From: Deltaproteobacteria bacterium
GTDB taxonomy: Bacteria > Desulfobacterota > Desulfobulbia > Desulfobulbales > BM004
Direction: 5' to 3'
NCBI GenBank assembly: GCA_020346205.1
Contig: CP070776.1
Coordinates: 1,557,653-1,570,392 of the forward strand
DNA length: 12,740 bases
In this document: one piece after another, positions 1 through 7,191 of the stretch
Layout of the letters: each line of letters opens with the position of its first letter
How positions within the stretch are numbered: the first letter of the stretch is position 1
Notes under the pieces: model-generated
Databases searched by the model: none
Told to the model about the DNA's origin: nothing
The model's input: only the letters and a program-made list of their open reading frames with translations
Program-made: the position numbers and the translations under genes

Positions 1-852
1 ATTACTGATCACACTGAACTTCGGATCATTGACCGCACCCAGCTTATATTGGATATCTTTGCCCGGAGAGCTTTAAGCCGCGAGGGCAGGTTGCAGATCG
101 AAATGGCCCAACTTAAATATATGCTGCCGCGCCTGACAAAAAGAGATGACGCCCTTTCCCGTCTGACCGGTGGAATTGGAGGCCGTGGTCCTGGTGAGAC
201 CAGACTGGAAATTGACCGCAGGCGCATTAATGACCGGCTTGCCCTTCTGGCAAAAAAATTAAAGAAAGTAAGCCGAGAACGCTACCAAAGGCGCTCTCGG
301 CGCCGCAAAAAAGGCATACCGGTAATGTCGCTGGTTGGCTATACCAATGCCGGCAAATCAACCCTTTTGAATACACTCACCAAAAGCGAAATTACCGCCG
401 AGAATAAACTCTTTGCCACACTGGACCCGACGAGCCGCCGTCTCCGTTTTCCTAAAGATATTGAAGTAATAATAACTGATACTGTAGGTTTTATCCGTAA
501 CCTGCCCGGTGAATTACTCCAGGCCTTTAAGGCTACACTTGAAGAGCTTTATGAAGCGGATATGCTGATACATGTAATTGATGTAAGCAATCCCCGTTTT
601 ACCGACCAGGTTTCTGTTGTGGAAAATCAATTACGGGAACTGGAGCTGGACATCATACCCTGTCTGAAGGTCTTGAATAAGATAGATCTGGTTGAGCAGG
701 AATTTGTGGAGGAACAGTGCAGAAAATACCAGGCTGTTGCCTTAAGTGCTCTTGATGCAAAAACTTTCAGCCCTTTTTTTGATGCAGCCCAAAAAATTAT
801 CGGCAGGCTTGAAAACTTTGAGGATTTTGAAAATCACCTTTCAGTAAATTGA
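1..852 (+). CDS. hflX: GTPase HflX, 5'-truncated by the window edge
   Basis: Ribosome-associated GTPase HflX, which in studied bacteria binds the 50S subunit and splits stalled or stressed ribosomes. The frame is open from base 1, and the first visible residues ([20 protein letters not shown]) are internal HflX sequence, so the true start lies upstream and the in-frame TTG at 49 is not a start. About 283 codons are visible. The N-terminal-domain signature [15 protein letters not shown] is followed by a basic linker and a full G domain: P-loop GYTNAGKS (337-360), DPTSRR, DTVGF, the NKID specificity motif and a final ALSA. The C-terminus after the G domain is short. It converges on the minus-strand dgkA with 31 bp between stop codons. 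Family assignment is very secure; only the missing N-terminus is unknown. Confidence 0.95.
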   Translation: MTDHTELRIIDRTQLILDIFARRALSREGRLQIEMAQLKYMLPRLTKRDDALSRLTGGIGGRGPGETRLEIDRRRINDRLALLAKKLKKVSRERYQRRSRRRKKGIPVMSLVGYTNAGKSTLLNTLTKSEITAENKLFATLDPTSRRLRFPKDIEVIITDTVGFIRNLPGELLQAFKATLEELYEADMLIHVIDVSNPRFTDQVSVVENQLRELELDIIPCLKVLNKIDLVEQEFVEEQCRKYQAVALSALDAKTFSPFFDAAQKIIGRLENFEDFENHLSVN

Positions 853-883
853 GTATTATTTGCCTATAAAGCACAATTCCTGT

Positions 884-1246
884 TCAGGTGAGGAGTACAA
901 AAAACCAAATTACAGCAACATTAAGCAGAGATAGAAAGACTGCGGCAGAACCCATATCTTTGGCGCGTCCTGACAGTTCGTGCTCATCTTCGCTGATCCT
1001 GTCAACTACAGCCTCAACGGCACTGTTAAGCAACTCGACAATAAGGACAAGCAGAAGGCTTCCCAGCAGGAGAGCTCTTTCAACCCCTGTTTTGCCAAAA
1101 TAAAAGGCCAAGGGTGTTAAAACGATACACAGTAAAAATTCCTGGCGAAAGGCCGCTTCATGTACAAAGGTTGCTTTCAAGCCAGACATCGACCAGCCAA
1201 ATGCCCGGTACAGGCGTTCTAATCCTTTGCCGCTTCTTTTACCCAT
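884..1246 (-). CDS. dgkA: Diacylglycerol kinase (prokaryotic DgkA type)
   Basis: Small integral-membrane diacylglycerol kinase that phosphorylates diacylglycerol to phosphatidic acid in the inner membrane, recycling lipid by-products of envelope synthesis. From the chosen ATG it is 120 aa, the usual family size. The catalytic stretch VELLNSAVEAVVDR places E71, N74 and E78 two positions after E. coli E69, N72 and E76, and KDMGSAAV (K96, D97) is also conserved. Three hydrophobic segments are visible, at about residues 38-50, 57-72 and 101-119, after an amphipathic N-terminal region. The start at 1246 is preceded by AAAAGG, unusually close (3 nt), so the start is only moderately sure; an in-frame TTG at 1279 would add 11 residues but has no better ribosome site. 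Last gene of the minus-strand pyrE cluster, 75 nt after the ferredoxin. Confidence 0.93.
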   Translation of the reverse strand: MGKRSGKGLERLYRAFGWSMSGLKATFVHEAAFRQEFLLCIVLTPLAFYFGKTGVERALLLGSLLLVLIVELLNSAVEAVVDRISEDEHELSGRAKDMGSAAVFLSLLNVAVIWFFVLLT

Positions 1247-1321
1247 GAACCTTTTCTTATACTGGATAGTGATGAGCAAACATAAGAAATAGAACCTTAG
1301 TCTGCTTCTGGTTTTGTAGCA

Positions 1322-1510
1322 TTATTCAGTCCAGAAAATACAGTCTACAGGACAAAGCATAATCGCCTCATCAACATCATTTTCCGGATATTCTGGAAGA
1401 TCTATTATTTCAATATAACCGGCATCGTTATACCTGAATACTTGCGGACAGATTTCAACGCATCCCATGCAAAGTGTACATGCCCCAATATCAATATCTG
1501 GTATTTTCAT
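1322..1510 (-). CDS. Small 4Fe-4S ferredoxin, Desulfovibrio type
   Basis: A 62-residue soluble electron carrier. C11, C14 and C17 (CxxCxxC) together with C53 (CP) supply the four ligands of one [4Fe-4S] cluster; the spacing between the two halves is that of single-cluster ferredoxins, not of the clostridial two-cluster type. The end CPVDCIFWTE closely resembles my recollection of Desulfovibrio africanus ferredoxin I. Two further cysteines, C21 and C57, are present; in some relatives C21 pairs with another cysteine as a disulfide. The protein is acidic, as usual. No Shine-Dalgarno site precedes the ATG: the upstream 20 bases are a tandem AT-rich repeat (see the separate entry). It lies between the double-CxxC mini-protein and dgkA. 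The redox partner cannot be told from this context. Confidence 0.92.
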   Translation of the reverse strand: MKIPDIDIGACTLCMGCVEICPQVFRYNDAGYIEIIDLPEYPENDVDEAIMLCPVDCIFWTE

Positions 1511-1530
1511 TATTATACTTTATTATACTT
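1511..1530 (-). promoter_or_regulatory. Tandem 10-bp repeat with two TATAAT boxes before the ferredoxin
   Basis: The + strand reads TATTATACTT twice in direct succession. On the coding (minus) strand this gives two perfect TATAAT hexamers, at 1527-1522 and 1517-1512, ending one base before the ATG. If the first served as a -10 element, transcription would begin about 5 nt before the start codon, giving an almost leaderless mRNA, which would fit the lack of a Shine-Dalgarno site. I see no convincing -35 box at the right distance. The repeat is seen directly; promoter function is inference. Confidence 0.3.
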
Positions 1531-1547
1531 TTACTGTTTCTCCGATA

Positions 1548-1718
1548 TTAGTCATAAATTATGGCAGTATACTGCTCGAGGATTTGTTCCGTTTTATGAT
1601 CAAGTTGCTTTGCAACTTCATGGATTTGAAACTCTTGCCCGCATTCCTGACATTGCATACGTATTCTTCTGCACATCCTTAATATCTTGAGTTTTCCTTT
1701 ACACTTTTTGCACTTCAT
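1548..1718 (-). CDS. Double-CxxC zinc-ribbon-like mini-protein
   Basis: A 56-residue basic protein with two CxxC knuckles, C3-K-K-C6 and C23-Q-E-C26, plus C16 between them, as in a zinc ribbon. The C-terminus (EVAKQLDHKTEQILEQY) looks helical. I recall near-identical short proteins in Desulfobacterota and related anaerobes under names such as dual CXXC motif small (seleno)protein; here every position is Cys, with no in-frame UGA. Upstream ATGs exist in frame at 1733, 1742 and 1751, and the frame stays open back into pyrE. I chose 1718 because GGAAG lies 8 nt upstream and the conserved-looking part begins there. It starts 40 nt after the pyrE stop, so it is probably co-transcribed with pyrE. 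Biochemical role unknown; metal binding or thiol redox is only suggested by the motifs. Confidence 0.75.
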   Translation of the reverse strand: MKCKKCKGKLKILRMCRRIRMQCQECGQEFQIHEVAKQLDHKTEQILEQYTAIIYD

Positions 1719-1758
1719 TCGGTTTTCTTCCATAAAATACATTACAGCCATTATTTGG

Positions 1759-2328
1759 TTATGGTGCCAATAATTCTTCCCTGGAGAATACTGCAAAAAG
1801 TTTATAGCCCTGTGCAGCCAATGCTTCTGAGCCTCCTTCCTGACGGTCAACAATAGTGGCAACCAGGCCGACTTCAAAGCCTTGGGATTTTACGCGATCA
1901 ATTACCTGCAAAAGAGTGCCCCCGGTTGTGACCACATCTTCAAGCAAGGCAACCCTTGCTCCTGCCGGGAGGTTCTCCTTGCCTTCGATATAATTTTCAG
2001 TGCCATGGGACTTGGGTTCTTTTCTTACTATAAAGGCAGGCAATGATTCCCCTTCCAGGTAGCTGACAATTGAAACTGCCGTAACCAAAGGATCTGCCCC
2101 CAGTGTCATACCTCCTACAGCACCAATTTTCACTTCACTGGAACAAATCAAATCATAGAGGAGCTTACCACAAAGATATGCACCTTCAGCATCGAGAGTT
2201 GTCTGTTTACCGTCGATGTAAAAATCGGACTCCTTGCCCGAGGAAAGTTTAACCTTGCCTTCCCTGTAAGATTTTTTCAACAAAAGCTCTTTAAGCTTCT
2301 GGCGCATATGATTTAGATCTTTATACAT
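1759..2328 (-). CDS. pyrE: Orotate phosphoribosyltransferase
   Basis: Converts orotate and PRPP to orotidine-5'-phosphate in de novo pyrimidine synthesis; cytosolic. The 189-aa product has the type I phosphoribosyltransferase signature VALLEDVVTTGGTLL (residues 127-140, PRPP binding), the flexible catalytic loop RKEPKSHGT (102-110), and the substrate-binding FYIDGK and GGMTLGADP segments near residues 36-41 and 72-80. The start at 2328 is preceded by AAGGGA with a 6-nt spacing. The open frame runs 17 codons further upstream, but that extension is lysine-rich and has no family resemblance, so the longer form is unlikely. First gene of the minus-strand cluster leading to the double-CxxC protein, ferredoxin and dgkA. 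Its leader of about 330 bp may carry regulation (see 2329-2660). Confidence 0.95.
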   Translation of the reverse strand: MYKDLNHMRQKLKELLLKKSYREGKVKLSSGKESDFYIDGKQTTLDAEGAYLCGKLLYDLICSSEVKIGAVGGMTLGADPLVTAVSIVSYLEGESLPAFIVRKEPKSHGTENYIEGKENLPAGARVALLEDVVTTGGTLLQVIDRVKSQGFEVGLVATIVDRQEGGSEALAAQGYKLFAVFSREELLAP

Positions 2329-2660
2329 ATTATTTCCCTTTTGTTTTATTAACTTGGCACTCTTTTTCCTGCCTGACAACAGTCAGCTTAACTTGTCCCA
2401 GGGGTCTACAGCACCTGTTGCACAATGATTTTTTCTGCATAAAATGGTAAATAATTACAACCTTTTTGGCAGGGAGAAAAGAAAAAACTCGTATTAGCAC
2501 TATTTGTTTTGTAGATTTGTATAGAAATTTTATACAGTTAAGACTTTTATAAATACTTGTTTGCCAGTTTGCATGCAACAAAGATAGTCTTGTATGTTTG
2601 TATATGACTCTTTAATGTAAGCGCAATAATTACTTTATTCACCTTAATTTTGGAAAAAAC
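2329..2660. promoter_or_regulatory. Divergent intergenic region between pyrE and glmS
   Basis: About 330 bp with no convincing gene; it must contain the start signals for pyrE (minus) and glmS (plus). Visible structure: a small stem-loop CTGAC-AACA-GTCAG at 2373-2386, flanked by two copies of TTAACTTG (2349-2356 and 2388-2395); an inverted repeat TGTATA-7 nt-TATACA at 2518-2536, which on the minus strand includes the extended -10-like TGTATAAAAT; and a 10-bp perfect palindrome TTGCATGCAA at 2569-2578. I find no good -35/-10 pair for glmS, no run of T after the stem-loop on either strand, and nothing resembling the glmS ribozyme. The repeats are seen directly; any regulatory role is inference. 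Confidence 0.5.
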
Positions 2661-4511
2661 ATGTGCGGAATAGTTGGCTATATCGGTACGAGAAAAGTTG
2701 TGCCCATCCTCCTGGAAGGACTAAAACGTTTGGAATACAGGGGGTACGATTCGGCGGGCCTAGTATATTTGCAGAAGAATAAGTTGATCAAGCATCGGTC
2801 ACAGGGGAAACTCACTAACCTGGAAAAGATTGTTGAGGAAGTACTGGGTATCGAAAGCCATGTTGGTCTTGGTCATACCCGCTGGGCTACCCATGGAGCC
2901 CCGACTACTGAAAACGCTCATCCCCATGGTGACTGCAAGGATGACCTTGTCATTGTACATAACGGCATTATTGAAAATTACCAGACCCTGAGAACCGAAC
3001 TTATTAAAAAGGGGCACATCTTCCGCTCAGAAACAGATACTGAAGTCCTGGCCCATCTCATTGAGGAATATCTTGACAAGGAACTTGTGCCGGCTGTCAG
3101 AAAGGCCCTTAAAAGGGTCCAGGGATCATTTGCAGTGGGTGTACTCTGGAGAGGCCAACCAGATATAATTGTAGCTGCAAGGAATCATAGTCCTCTCGTC
3201 TTGGGTATCAATAATAGTGAAGGCACCTTTCTGGCCTCTGATGTTCCCGCCCTTCTGCCATATACCAGAGAGGTTGTCTTTATTGAAGATAAGGAGATTG
3301 CAGTTCTCAGTTCTGATAATTGGGAAGTGAAGAATCTCGATAATGGTCGCAAGATAGACAAGCAGGTGCAAACCATTACCTGGAATGCCGGCATGGCAGA
3401 AAAAGCAGGCTTCAAACACTTTATGCTCAAGGAAATCTACGAGCAGCCCCAGGCCTTGATTAACACTTTACGCGGCAGGATTGATCCTCAAAGCGGCAGA
3501 GTCGAACTGCCTGAGATCACAATGACCGAAAAAGAACTCAAAAACCTTGAACGGATTGCCATTGTAGCCTGCGGTACTTCATGGCATGCAGCTCTGGTAG
3601 CCAAGTACTGGATCGAGGAGTGGGTTGGCATCCCGGTCGAAGTTGATATTGGATCTGAATTCCGCTACCGGAAGCTGCTATTAAATAAAAAAGTCCTCAC
3701 TCTTTCCATCTCCCAGTCAGGAGAAACTGCCGATACCCTGGCAGGGACCCGCCTAGCTTCCCATCTTGGCTCCAAGGTCATTACCATTTGCAATGTGGTG
3801 GGAAGCACCATGACCAGGGAGGCCGATGCTACAATCTATACCCATGCAGGCCCTGAGATCGGAGTAGCTTCAACCAAGGCATTTACCAGCCAGTTGGCAG
3901 CCCTTTTTCTTTTTGGTTCCTACCTGGCCCAGGTACGAAAAACCCTGCCGGCTAAAACAATTAAAAAACTCGGTCAAGCCATAATCGGACTGCCACCACT
4001 CCTGGAGGAAAATCTTCCCGGATTGCAAAAAAAGATAAAAGACGTGGCGGAGCGTTTTTATGACTCCCGTAATTTTCTCTTTGTAGGCAGGGGACTGAAT
4101 TTCCCCATAGCCCTTGAAGGCGCATTAAAATTAAAGGAAATATCCTATATCCATGCAGAGGGCTATGCAGCCGGTGAACTGAAACATGGCCCTATAGCAC
4201 TTATTGACAAAGATATGCCCATCCTTGGCCTGGTGCCCAAAGACGGTGTCTATGAGAAGTCCATCTCCAATATTGAGGAAATCAGAGCCAGACAGGGTCA
4301 ACTTATTCTCATCGGTTCCAAGGGTGACAGGCAGTTGAAAAAAATAACCGAGCATGTGTTGTATATGCCTAAAGCGCCAACCATGATGCCGGAACTGAAT
4401 CCAATTCTTTTCACCATTCCGGCGCAGCTGCTGGCCTATGAAATAGCAACACTGCGGGGCTGTGATGTAGATCAGCCAAGGAACCTGGCAAAAAGCGTAA
4501 CAGTAGAGTAA
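2661..4511 (+). CDS. glmS: Glutamine-fructose-6-phosphate aminotransferase (isomerizing)
   Basis: Makes glucosamine-6-phosphate from fructose-6-phosphate and glutamine, the committed step to UDP-GlcNAc for peptidoglycan, lipid A and surface glycans; cytosolic. The 616-aa protein has full family length. It begins MCGIVGYIG, so after Met removal Cys2 becomes the N-terminal nucleophile of the glutaminase domain (about 1-235), with LGHTRWATHG and VHNGIIENY also visible. Two SIS sugar-isomerase domains follow (roughly 290-430 and 460-600), with CGTSWHAALVAKYW, SQSGETADT and GVASTKAFT. It ends LAKSVTVE, where K611 corresponds to the essential isomerase-site lysine of E. coli GlmS. GGA lies about 6 nt before the ATG. 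It opens the long + strand string and is followed after 74 nt by a nucleotide-sugar dehydrogenase that uses its downstream product. Confidence 0.97.
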   Translation: MCGIVGYIGTRKVVPILLEGLKRLEYRGYDSAGLVYLQKNKLIKHRSQGKLTNLEKIVEEVLGIESHVGLGHTRWATHGAPTTENAHPHGDCKDDLVIVHNGIIENYQTLRTELIKKGHIFRSETDTEVLAHLIEEYLDKELVPAVRKALKRVQGSFAVGVLWRGQPDIIVAARNHSPLVLGINNSEGTFLASDVPALLPYTREVVFIEDKEIAVLSSDNWEVKNLDNGRKIDKQVQTITWNAGMAEKAGFKHFMLKEIYEQPQALINTLRGRIDPQSGRVELPEITMTEKELKNLERIAIVACGTSWHAALVAKYWIEEWVGIPVEVDIGSEFRYRKLLLNKKVLTLSISQSGETADTLAGTRLASHLGSKVITICNVVGSTMTREADATIYTHAGPEIGVASTKAFTSQLAALFLFGSYLAQVRKTLPAKTIKKLGQAIIGLPPLLEENLPGLQKKIKDVAERFYDSRNFLFVGRGLNFPIALEGALKLKEISYIHAEGYAAGELKHGPIALIDKDMPILGLVPKDGVYEKSISNIEEIRARQGQLILIGSKGDRQLKKITEHVLYMPKAPTMMPELNPILFTIPAQLLAYEIATLRGCDVDQPRNLAKSVTVE

Positions 4512-4585
4512 GCCGGAGTGTCATTTGTTATTATTAAGTCGCTGTAAATTTTTTTTAGCTTTTTCATATAATTATAGAGGCAACT

Positions 4586-5911
4586 ATGAAGCCAGAATTG
4601 ACTAAACTTAAAGACAAAATTGCTCAAAAAGATTTCCTGTTGGGAATTGTCGGCTTAGGTTATGTAGGTCTGCCTTTAAGCCTGACCTTTTTAAGAAAAG
4701 GTATTCCAGTCCTTGGTTTTGATCTTGATGCCCAAAAAATTAATATGCTGCAATCCGGAGTAAGCTATATAGAGCATATCCCTTCAGATGAACTGGCCAA
4801 CTTTGTACAGCAGGGTCAGCTTTCTGCCACAACTGATTTCTCCCGGCTCAATGAACCGGATGTTCTGTTGATATGTGTTCCGACCCCGTTAACAAAGAAC
4901 AGGGAACCGGACATGCAGTTCATTGAGAATACGGCCCATTCCATTGCGAAAGTTCTGCGGCCTGGACAGATGGTTGTCCTGGAGTCAACCACCTACCCCG
5001 GTACCACTGTGGAGCTACTGCAGCCGATCTTAGAAAGTTCTGGACTTGTGCCAGGGGAAGATTTTGCCATAGCTTATTCACCGGAACGTGAAGATCCCGG
5101 TAACCCACAATACAGTACTGCCGATATTCCTAAAGTTGTGGGCGGTATCAATGACAATTCCACTACCATTGCGGCAGATTTTTATAAAACCGGTTTGCAG
5201 GCAGTGGTCGAAGTTACCTCCACCCAGACAGCAGAAATGTCCAAACTCCTGGAAAATATTTTCCGCAGCGTCAATATAGCTCTGGTGAACGAATTGAAGA
5301 TTCTCTGCCATCGCATGGGAATTGATGTTTGGGAGGTGATTAGGGCTTCCAGTACCAAGCCGTTTGGTTATATGCCCTTTTATCCCGGACCAGGGCTTGG
5401 CGGCCACTGCATACCCATTGATCCATTCTACCTAACATCAAAGGCCAGGGAATATGATTTCCCAACCAAATTCATTGAGTTGGCCGGAGAGGTCAACACA
5501 GCCATGCCATATTATGTTGTACAGCGGGTCATGGAAGCCTTGAACATCAGGAAAAAATCTATCAATGGCTCTAAAATACTTCTCCTTGGCATGGCCTATA
5601 AAAAAGATGTTGATGATCCGAGGGAGTCACCTTCATTCAAACTGATAGAACTTCTGCAGGAAAAAGGATCTAAGGTGTTTTATAATGACCCGCACATACC
5701 AGAATTGCCTTTAATGAGAAAATACAAATTTACCCTTAAAAGCACAGAGCTCACTGCAGAAACTATGGCAGATATGGACTGTATTCTGCTTGCAACAGAC
5801 CATTCTGTCTACGACTACCGTTTCATCTTAGATCATGCAAACCTGATAGTTGACACCCGCAATGCTTTCAATGGATTAAAAGGTGCAGCCGATAAGGTAG
5901 TACAAGCCTGA
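4586..5911 (+). CDS. wbpA: UDP-N-acetylglucosamine 6-dehydrogenase-like nucleotide sugar dehydrogenase
   Basis: NAD-dependent UDP-sugar dehydrogenase that oxidises C6 to a carboxylate, giving a UDP-N-acetylhexosaminuronic acid for surface polysaccharide. The 441-aa protein shows the N-terminal Rossmann motif GLGYVG (residues 23-28) ending in the acidic FDLD, the SPERED block from residue 165, and the catalytic motif GPGLGGHCIPIDPF with nucleophile C275; the C-terminal UDP-binding domain includes GMAYKKDVDDPRESP. The GPGLGGHCIPIDPFYL-type block resembles the WbpA/TviB (UDP-GlcNAc 6-dehydrogenase) branch more than UDP-glucose dehydrogenases. AGAGG sits 5 nt before the ATG. The NamZ homologue follows after only 22 nt. 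The usual partners that modify the product (WbpB, WbpE, WbpD types) are absent here, so the final sugar is unknown. The symbol is a best guess; the enzyme class is secure. Confidence 0.85.
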   Translation: MKPELTKLKDKIAQKDFLLGIVGLGYVGLPLSLTFLRKGIPVLGFDLDAQKINMLQSGVSYIEHIPSDELANFVQQGQLSATTDFSRLNEPDVLLICVPTPLTKNREPDMQFIENTAHSIAKVLRPGQMVVLESTTYPGTTVELLQPILESSGLVPGEDFAIAYSPEREDPGNPQYSTADIPKVVGGINDNSTTIAADFYKTGLQAVVEVTSTQTAEMSKLLENIFRSVNIALVNELKILCHRMGIDVWEVIRASSTKPFGYMPFYPGPGLGGHCIPIDPFYLTSKAREYDFPTKFIELAGEVNTAMPYYVVQRVMEALNIRKKSINGSKILLLGMAYKKDVDDPRESPSFKLIELLQEKGSKVFYNDPHIPELPLMRKYKFTLKSTELTAETMADMDCILLATDHSVYDYRFILDHANLIVDTRNAFNGLKGAADKVVQA

Positions 5912-5933
5912 CGCATCTGGTATTAGGTTTCAT

Positions 5934-7106
5934 ATGACCTCCCTTGGAATAGAGCAGCTTATTGTATCACCACCGAAATGGTTTTCAGAGTGCAGGCTCG
6001 GGCTCCTCTGTAACCAAGCCTCAACTGACTGCAGACTCAGGCATAGCCGTGACCTGCTCAATAAATATTTTCCAGGACAACTGACCTGCCTATTCTCCCC
6101 TCAGCATGGTTTCTTTGCAGAAAAGCAGGACAATATGATTGAGTCCAAGCATACACTTGATCCGGAAACCGGGCTGCCGATGTTCAGTCTTTACAGCTAT
6201 GAGAGGCGACCAAGCAAAGAAATGTTCGATCATTTTGATGTGCTTGTCATTGATTTATTTGACGTTGGCACAAGGGTCTATACCTTTCTCTATACAATGG
6301 CCTATTGTCTTGAAGCTGCAGCAGAGTATGGAAAAAAGGTGCTGGTCCTTGACAGGCCAAACCCTGTAGGTGGAGACCTGGTAGAAGGAAACATTACTCA
6401 ACAGGATTGCTTTTCATTCGTTGGACTATACCCCATTCCCATGAGACACGGTCTGACATTTGCTGAGCTTGCCCTTTTGATCAATAAACATTTCAACATC
6501 GGAGCTGATCTAGAGATCATACCCATGCAAGGTTGGCGCCGGTCAATGCTCTTTAAGGATACTGGGCTGCCATGGGTCTTCCCCTCTCCCAATATGCCTT
6601 CAGATGTCACAGCTCTTGTGTATCCCGGTCAGGTGATCTGGGAAGGCAGCAATATTTCTGAGGGACGGGGTACCTGTCTGCCCTTTGAGTTATTTGGTGC
6701 CCCATTTATTGAACCTACTGCAATCCTGCGTAAAGCAGAAAAAAGTGCTGATATGCCAGGCTGCGACCTTAGGCCGCTTATTTTTGAGCCCACATCGAAT
6801 AAATGGGCCGGCCAGACCTGCAAAGGATTCCAGATCCATATTACTGACCCGGCTACCTTCCGCCCTTATCGAACCTCTTTAGCCCTGCTTCAGTCTGTTA
6901 TGCTCCTGTCCCCTGATTCTTTCAAATATAAAGAACCTCCCTATGAATACGAGTATGAAAGACTGCCCATGGACCTGATATTGGGTGACAGGAAGGTACG
7001 CCAGGCCATTGAACAGGGACAAAATATTATGGATTTGGAAAAATCATGGCAGAATGACCTGCTTGATTTTGAAAAATTGCGGCAGGATGTATTTCTTTAC
7101 AACTGA
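5934..7106 (+). CDS. namZ: DUF1343 / NamZ-family (GH171) exo-N-acetylmuramidase homologue
   Basis: Homologue of NamZ, a family first characterised as secreted exo-beta-N-acetylmuramidases that remove MurNAc from the non-reducing end of peptidoglycan fragments. The 390-aa protein carries the family blocks in order: FSPQHGFF (54-61), VIDLFDVGTRVYTF (105-118), VLDRPNPVGG (138-147), PMRHGLTFAELA (169-180), WVFPSPNMPS (214-223), and YPGQVIWEGSNISEGRGT (230-247). There is no signal peptide or membrane segment, so it should be cytoplasmic unless exported by another route. As I recall it, secreted NamZ has Glu in the first block (EHG) and Gln in the second (DLQDVG); here these are Q57 and F109. AGG lies 6 nt before the ATG. 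The AmgK- and MurU-like genes further along the string support a role in muramic-acid metabolism. Family is secure; hydrolase activity is not. Confidence 0.85.
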   Translation: MTSLGIEQLIVSPPKWFSECRLGLLCNQASTDCRLRHSRDLLNKYFPGQLTCLFSPQHGFFAEKQDNMIESKHTLDPETGLPMFSLYSYERRPSKEMFDHFDVLVIDLFDVGTRVYTFLYTMAYCLEAAAEYGKKVLVLDRPNPVGGDLVEGNITQQDCFSFVGLYPIPMRHGLTFAELALLINKHFNIGADLEIIPMQGWRRSMLFKDTGLPWVFPSPNMPSDVTALVYPGQVIWEGSNISEGRGTCLPFELFGAPFIEPTAILRKAEKSADMPGCDLRPLIFEPTSNKWAGQTCKGFQIHITDPATFRPYRTSLALLQSVMLLSPDSFKYKEPPYEYEYERLPMDLILGDRKVRQAIEQGQNIMDLEKSWQNDLLDFEKLRQDVFLYN

Positions 7107-7110
7107 TTCC

Positions 7111-7139
7111 TTGAATTGCTGCACATAAAAAGGTATTTT
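7111..7139 (+). promoter_or_regulatory. Candidate sigma-70 promoter ahead of lpxD
   Basis: TTGAAT at 7111-7116 and TATTTT at 7134-7139 are separated by 17 bp, each matching four of six consensus positions. They lie in the 85-bp gap between the NamZ homologue and lpxD, about 50 bp before the lpxD ATG. If real, the lipid A genes could be transcribed independently of glmS and wbpA. In AT-rich sequence such matches are common, so this is weak. Confidence 0.22.
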
Positions 7140-7191
7140 CTTTTCTTTCTGAACTCAGACAAATTTTTATATTATTTTCTCACACATAAAT

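Noticed and set aside
49..852. hflX as a complete gene starting at TTG 49
   Set aside because: Residues encoded by bases 1-48 are clearly conserved HflX sequence in the same open frame, so the gene begins outside the window.
879..888. CCTG-TT-CAGG palindrome between hflX and dgkA as a bidirectional terminator
   Set aside because: The loop would be only 2 nt and the stem 4 bp, with no T-run on either side, and it overlaps the dgkA stop codon.
1548..1718. Selenocysteine (UGA) reading of the double-CxxC gene
   Set aside because: The frame is continuous with Cys at every motif position and there is no in-frame UGA, so no recoding is needed.
2330..2581. 83-codon open frame on the minus strand upstream of pyrE
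   Set aside because: It overlaps the pyrE leader, ends next to the pyrE start, has no ribosome site, and its composition (rich in Lys, Ile, Phe and Cys, with no motif) looks like translated AT-rich intergenic DNA.
2580..2660. glmS ribozyme upstream of glmS
   Set aside because: The leader within view is AT-rich with no long G/C stems resembling the ribozyme core, which is in any case typical of Gram-positive bacteria.
4541..4559. Possible intrinsic terminator after glmS (imperfect GCT...AGC stem with a T-rich loop, then TTTT)
   Set aside because: The stem is mostly A-T with a bulge and only three outer pairs are firm, too weak to call; the Ts form the loop as much as a tail.
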